Source: Myxococcales bacterium (lineage in GTDB: Bacteria; Myxococcota; Polyangia; Polyangiales; Polyangiaceae). From it: 26,978 nucleotides of DNA. The DNA lies in contig PLXW01000026.1 in the NCBI GenBank assembly GCA_003151595.1, positions 1-26,978 of the forward strand, in the 5' to 3' direction. The notes under the pieces were generated by a model that ran no database searches, was not told the DNA's origin, and saw only the letters and a list, made by a program, of their open reading frames with translations. Positions 24,694 to 26,978 of this stretch are shown here, piece by piece. Made by a program: the position numbers and the translations under genes. Numbering within the stretch: position 1 is the stretch's first letter; each line of letters opens with the position of its first letter.

Positions 24694-25272
24694 TCACTTC
24701 GCCGGCGGCAAGAGGACGCCGTCGATCACGTGAACGATCCCGTTCGACGCGGGGATCGACGCGATGATGTTCGCGTCGTTGATCGAGACCTTGCCGTCCT
24801 TGACGTGCATGGTCGCCTTCGCGCCGTCGGCCATGGCGAGGATCTGGCCATCATGAAAATCCTTCTGGCGGTAGGTGGAGACCGTCACGTGGTACTTGAG
24901 GATCTCCTTCAAGTCGGCTTGCTTCTCCGGCTTGAGCAACCCCTCCACGGTCCCCTTCGGCAGCTTGTCGAACGCCGCGTTGGTCGGCGCGAAGACCGTG
25001 AGCGGCCCCGGGTTGGAGACCGAATCCATGTAGTCGGCGGCCTTGAGCGCCGCGACGAGCGTGGTGTGGTCCTTCGAACCGGTCGCGATGCTCACGATGT
25101 TGTTCGGATCCACGGGAGGATGTGGCGCTCCTTGCTGGTCTGCGCCTTCGGTCTGCGCACCAGCCGAGGCGGCCGGCTCCTCGCGCTCCGCGCCGCTCTG
25201 GGAAGAGGGTTGGTCACACGCGACGAGCATTGTCGCGACGATGAGAGCTGCGAATCGAGCATCGACGTTCAT
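24694..25272 (-). CDS. Fasciclin (FAS1) domain lipoprotein
   Basis: A 192-residue exported protein. The signal MNVDARFAALIVATMLVAC ends in a lipobox with Cys19, followed by a Ser/Glu/Ala/Gln-rich linker to about residue 53. The rest is one FAS1 domain: NIVSIATGSKDHTTLVAAL, the H1 box LTVFAPTNAAFDKLP, a LKEILKYHV helix, and the H2 box IPASNGIVHVIDGVLLPP. FAS1 domains generally mediate protein-protein or surface adhesion, and length and boxes are complete here. It is divergent from nosZ, sharing a 274-base regulatory region with two identical palindromes, which hints at common control with N2O reduction. The histidine kinase gene follows on the same strand 104 bases downstream. Confidence 0.92.
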   Translation of the reverse strand: MNVDARFAALIVATMLVACDQPSSQSGAEREEPAASAGAQTEGADQQGAPHPPVDPNNIVSIATGSKDHTTLVAALKAADYMDSVSNPGPLTVFAPTNAAFDKLPKGTVEGLLKPEKQADLKEILKYHVTVSTYRQKDFHDGQILAMADGAKATMHVKDGKVSINDANIIASIPASNGIVHVIDGVLLPPAK

Positions 25273-25373
25273 GCGCTGTCAGTCTGCGACGCGCGTGCCG
25301 CGCGGGCGTGAGCGCTGATTCCTCGGGACTGCGCGCGCGGCGCTCGGCGATTGCGCGGCACCGCAGCGCGTGC

Positions 25374-25391
25374 GCTCTCACTCTTGAGAGC
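25374..25391. promoter_or_regulatory. Palindrome GCTCTCA-N4-TGAGAGC, site 1 (candidate operator)
   Basis: A perfect inverted repeat, 7-4-7, with spacer CTCT. It lies about 100 bases before the FAS1 gene and about 155 before nosZ. Its core CTCTCA-N4-TGAGAG recurs exactly at 25451-25466, with a different spacer, so the arms and not the spacer are conserved, as expected for a dimeric regulator. The N4 spacing is that of Crp/Fnr-family sites (TTGAT-N4-ATCAA), but the half-site differs. Identity of the regulator is unknown. Confidence 0.55.
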
Positions 25392-25450
25392 CTGCCCCCG
25401 ACGGCTCAGGTACCTTCCATTGATTAATACCGACACACGATCGAACGCGA

Positions 25451-25466
25451 CTCTCACAGCTGAGAG
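25451..25466. promoter_or_regulatory. Palindrome CTCTCA-N4-TGAGAG, site 2 (candidate operator)
   Basis: A perfect inverted repeat, 6-4-6, with spacer CAGC, 80 bases before the nosZ start codon. Its centre is 76 bases from that of site 1, roughly seven helical turns. Between the sites is an AT-rich patch (TTGATTAATAC, 25420-25430), the likely place for DNA melting, although no good promoter pair can be assigned on either strand. Confidence 0.55.
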
Positions 25467-25546
25467 CCGATCGGCCGGTACGGCGACTGCAGAACGCACC
25501 CGATCGAGCGCGTCGTTCGACGTGCTCGAGACGAGAGGAGAGCGAG

Positions 25547-26978
25547 ATGCGCGCGCAGAGCAAGATCGGGATCGCGATCATCGTGGTGGGTGTCGTCGTT
25601 GCGGCGGCCGCCTGTGGCAACCAGCACGAGATCGCCAGTCAGGCCACTGCCGGGAAGCTCGGCGCGTCAGCGTCGGTCCGCGACCTCATGAAGGCGCGTG
25701 GGCTGAACGAGGCCGACGTCGAGGCTGCGCTCAAGACGTATGTGCCCTCGGGAAAGATGGATGAGTACTACATCTTCGCGAGCGGAGGTCAGTCCGGGAA
25801 CATCGACGTCATCGGCGTGCCGTCGATGCGCATGCTCAAGGTGATCGGCGTCTTCACGCCGGAGTCGTGGCAGGGCTGGGGCTATGGAGGGGAGAGCGAG
25901 AAGATCCTCGAAGAAGGGAACCAAGGGAGTCACAAGATTCGTTGGGCCGACACGCACCATCCGAACCTCTCGGAGACCAATGGTGACTACGACGGCCAAT
26001 TCCTCTTCGTGAACGACAAGGCGAACGCCCGCGTCGCCGTCGTTGATCTCGCCGATTTCACGACGAAGCAGATCGTCCCGAACCAGCTCGAGGCGGCCGA
26101 TCACGGTGGCGCGTTCGTCACGCCGAACACCGACTACATCGTCGAGACGTCGCAATACCCGGCGCCGCTCGGCCGCGCCTACGCGCCGATCGATCAGTAC
26201 AAGGACAAATACCGCGGGGTCGCGATGTTCTGGCACTTCGATCGCAAGAAGGGGCGCATCGATCCTGCGACGAGCTGGGCGATGGAGTTGCCGCCCTACA
26301 CGCAGGACCTCGCCGATGCCGGGAAGCTCGATAGCGACGGCTGGGCGTTCATCAACTCGTTCAACACCGAGATGGCGACGGGCGGCACGCTCGAGGGAAA
26401 ACCGCCGATCGAGTCGGGCGCATCGCAGAACGACATGGACTATCTCCACGTGATCAACTGGAGGAAGGCGGAGCAGCTCGTCGCGGCCGGGAAGGCGAAA
26501 ATCATCAATGGCGTGAAGGTGCTCCCGCTGGATGTGACCGGCTCCGAAGGCGTGCTCTCGCTCGTCGGCGAGCCGAAGAGCCCGCACGGCTGCGACGTGA
26601 CGCCCGATGGCAAGCAGATCGTCGTCGGCGGCAAGCTCGACACGCACACCACGCTCTATGATTTTGCCAAACTGAAGAAGGCGATCGACGACAAGAACTA
26701 CGAGGGGAAGGACGCCTACGGGCTACCGATCCTGCCGTTCAAGGACGTCATCAACGGTCAGGTCGAGATCGGCCTCGGGCCACTGCACACCGTCTTCGGT
26801 GCGAGTGGAGACGCGTACACCTCGGTCTTCATCGAGAGCACCGTCGCGAAGTGGTCCTACAAGGACCTCAAGAAGCCGGTCGAGAAGCTCAAGGTCCAAT
26901 ACAACATCGGTCACATCCTCTCCGCCGAGGGGGACACCGTGAGCCCCGACGGCAAGTACGTCGTCGCGATGAACAAGA
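25547..26978 (+). CDS. nosZ: Nitrous oxide reductase, clade II type (3' end beyond window)
   Basis: At least 477 residues, cut by the window edge. NosZ reduces N2O to N2 at a CuZ cluster in the periplasm, with electrons entering at a CuA site. Seen here: the family signature ADTHHPNLSETNGDYDG (His137, His138), DHGG (His186), a DYLHVINW stretch, SPHGCDV (His347) and QVEIGLGPLHT (His414), all fitting known CuZ ligands on the seven-bladed propeller. The CuA cupredoxin domain lies past the edge. The N-terminus has no twin arginine; it is a short hydrophobic helix (IGIAIIVVGVVVAAAAC), so export should be by Sec, as in clade II enzymes. It ends in a lipobox-like AAAC with Cys23, so the protein may be membrane anchored. 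ATG 25547 has AGAGGAG six bases upstream. No accessory nos gene is seen to its left; they would be expected downstream. Confidence 0.95.
   Translation, partial: MRAQSKIGIAIIVVGVVVAAAACGNQHEIASQATAGKLGASASVRDLMKARGLNEADVEAALKTYVPSGKMDEYYIFASGGQSGNIDVIGVPSMRMLKVIGVFTPESWQGWGYGGESEKILEEGNQGSHKIRWADTHHPNLSETNGDYDGQFLFVNDKANARVAVVDLADFTTKQIVPNQLEAADHGGAFVTPNTDYIVETSQYPAPLGRAYAPIDQYKDKYRGVAMFWHFDRKKGRIDPATSWAMELPPYTQDLADAGKLDSDGWAFINSFNTEMATGGTLEGKPPIESGASQNDMDYLHVINWRKAEQLVAAGKAKIINGVKVLPLDVTGSEGVLSLVGEPKSPHGCDVTPDGKQIVVGGKLDTHTTLYDFAKLKKAIDDKNYEGKDAYGLPILPFKDVINGQVEIGLGPLHTVFGASGDAYTSVFIESTVAKWSYKDLKKPVEKLKVQYNIGHILSAEGDTVSPDGKYVVAMNK

Noticed and set aside
25412..25418. ACCTTCC, resembling half of a CueR-type copper operator near the copper enzyme NosZ
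   Set aside because: Only one half-site is present; the matching GGAAGGT is missing at the proper distance.
25420..25430. TTGATTAATAC as an FNR box or -10 element
   Set aside because: The second FNR half ATCAA is absent (ACCGA instead), and no acceptable -35 lies 16-18 bases away on either strand.

Overview
The window is very GC-rich and gene-dense. It carries large hybrid Ser/Thr protein kinases, short lipoproteins with CSS-type lipoboxes followed by Gly/Asp/Ala-rich linkers, and a DUF2254 protein. Together these point to a bacterium of the Myxococcota (Polyangia-like). This placement is an inference from gene content and style; there is no rRNA or other marker gene. I see no tRNA, rRNA, CRISPR array or insertion sequence.

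Left part (1-6413). A broken minus-strand N-terminus of a cation:proton antiporter lies at the left edge, next to a 25-base direct repeat. Then come a small DUF2188-like gene (-), a SAM-dependent methyltransferase and a GT-A-like glycosyltransferase (both +), and a DUF2254 membrane protein (-). Between 4.6 and 5.5 kb is a gene graveyard: a frameshifted small membrane protein (+) runs head-on into a multiply frameshifted remnant on the other strand. A lipoprotein with an Ig-like region and one CxxCH heme site (-) follows.

Centre (6719-20322), the most striking part, all on +. Two tandem paralogous giants (1256 and 1218 aa) each join a Ser/Thr kinase, an AAA/STAND-type ATPase and a long TPR-like helical tail. 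Next is a 1041-aa protein with an N-terminal P-loop ATPase, a TPR-like middle and a C-terminal OmpR-type winged helix. It is followed by an outer-membrane TonB-dependent receptor whose mature N-terminus is a TPR domain. Same strand and adjacency suggest, but do not prove, one signalling module: receptor, two sensor kinases and a DNA-binding output protein.

Right part (20391-26978). A hypothetical protein (+) and a broken lipoprotein frame (+) are followed by a minus-strand block: FAS1 lipoprotein, NtrB-like histidine kinase, NtrC-like sigma-54 activator (8-base overlap with the kinase) and an HlyIII/PAQR membrane protein. Divergent from the FAS1 gene is nosZ, nitrous oxide reductase, of clade II type with a lipoprotein-like signal. 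It runs off the right edge. The shared nosZ/FAS1 intergenic region holds two copies of a perfect CTCTCA-N4-TGAGAG palindrome, a strong candidate operator pair for N2O reduction.
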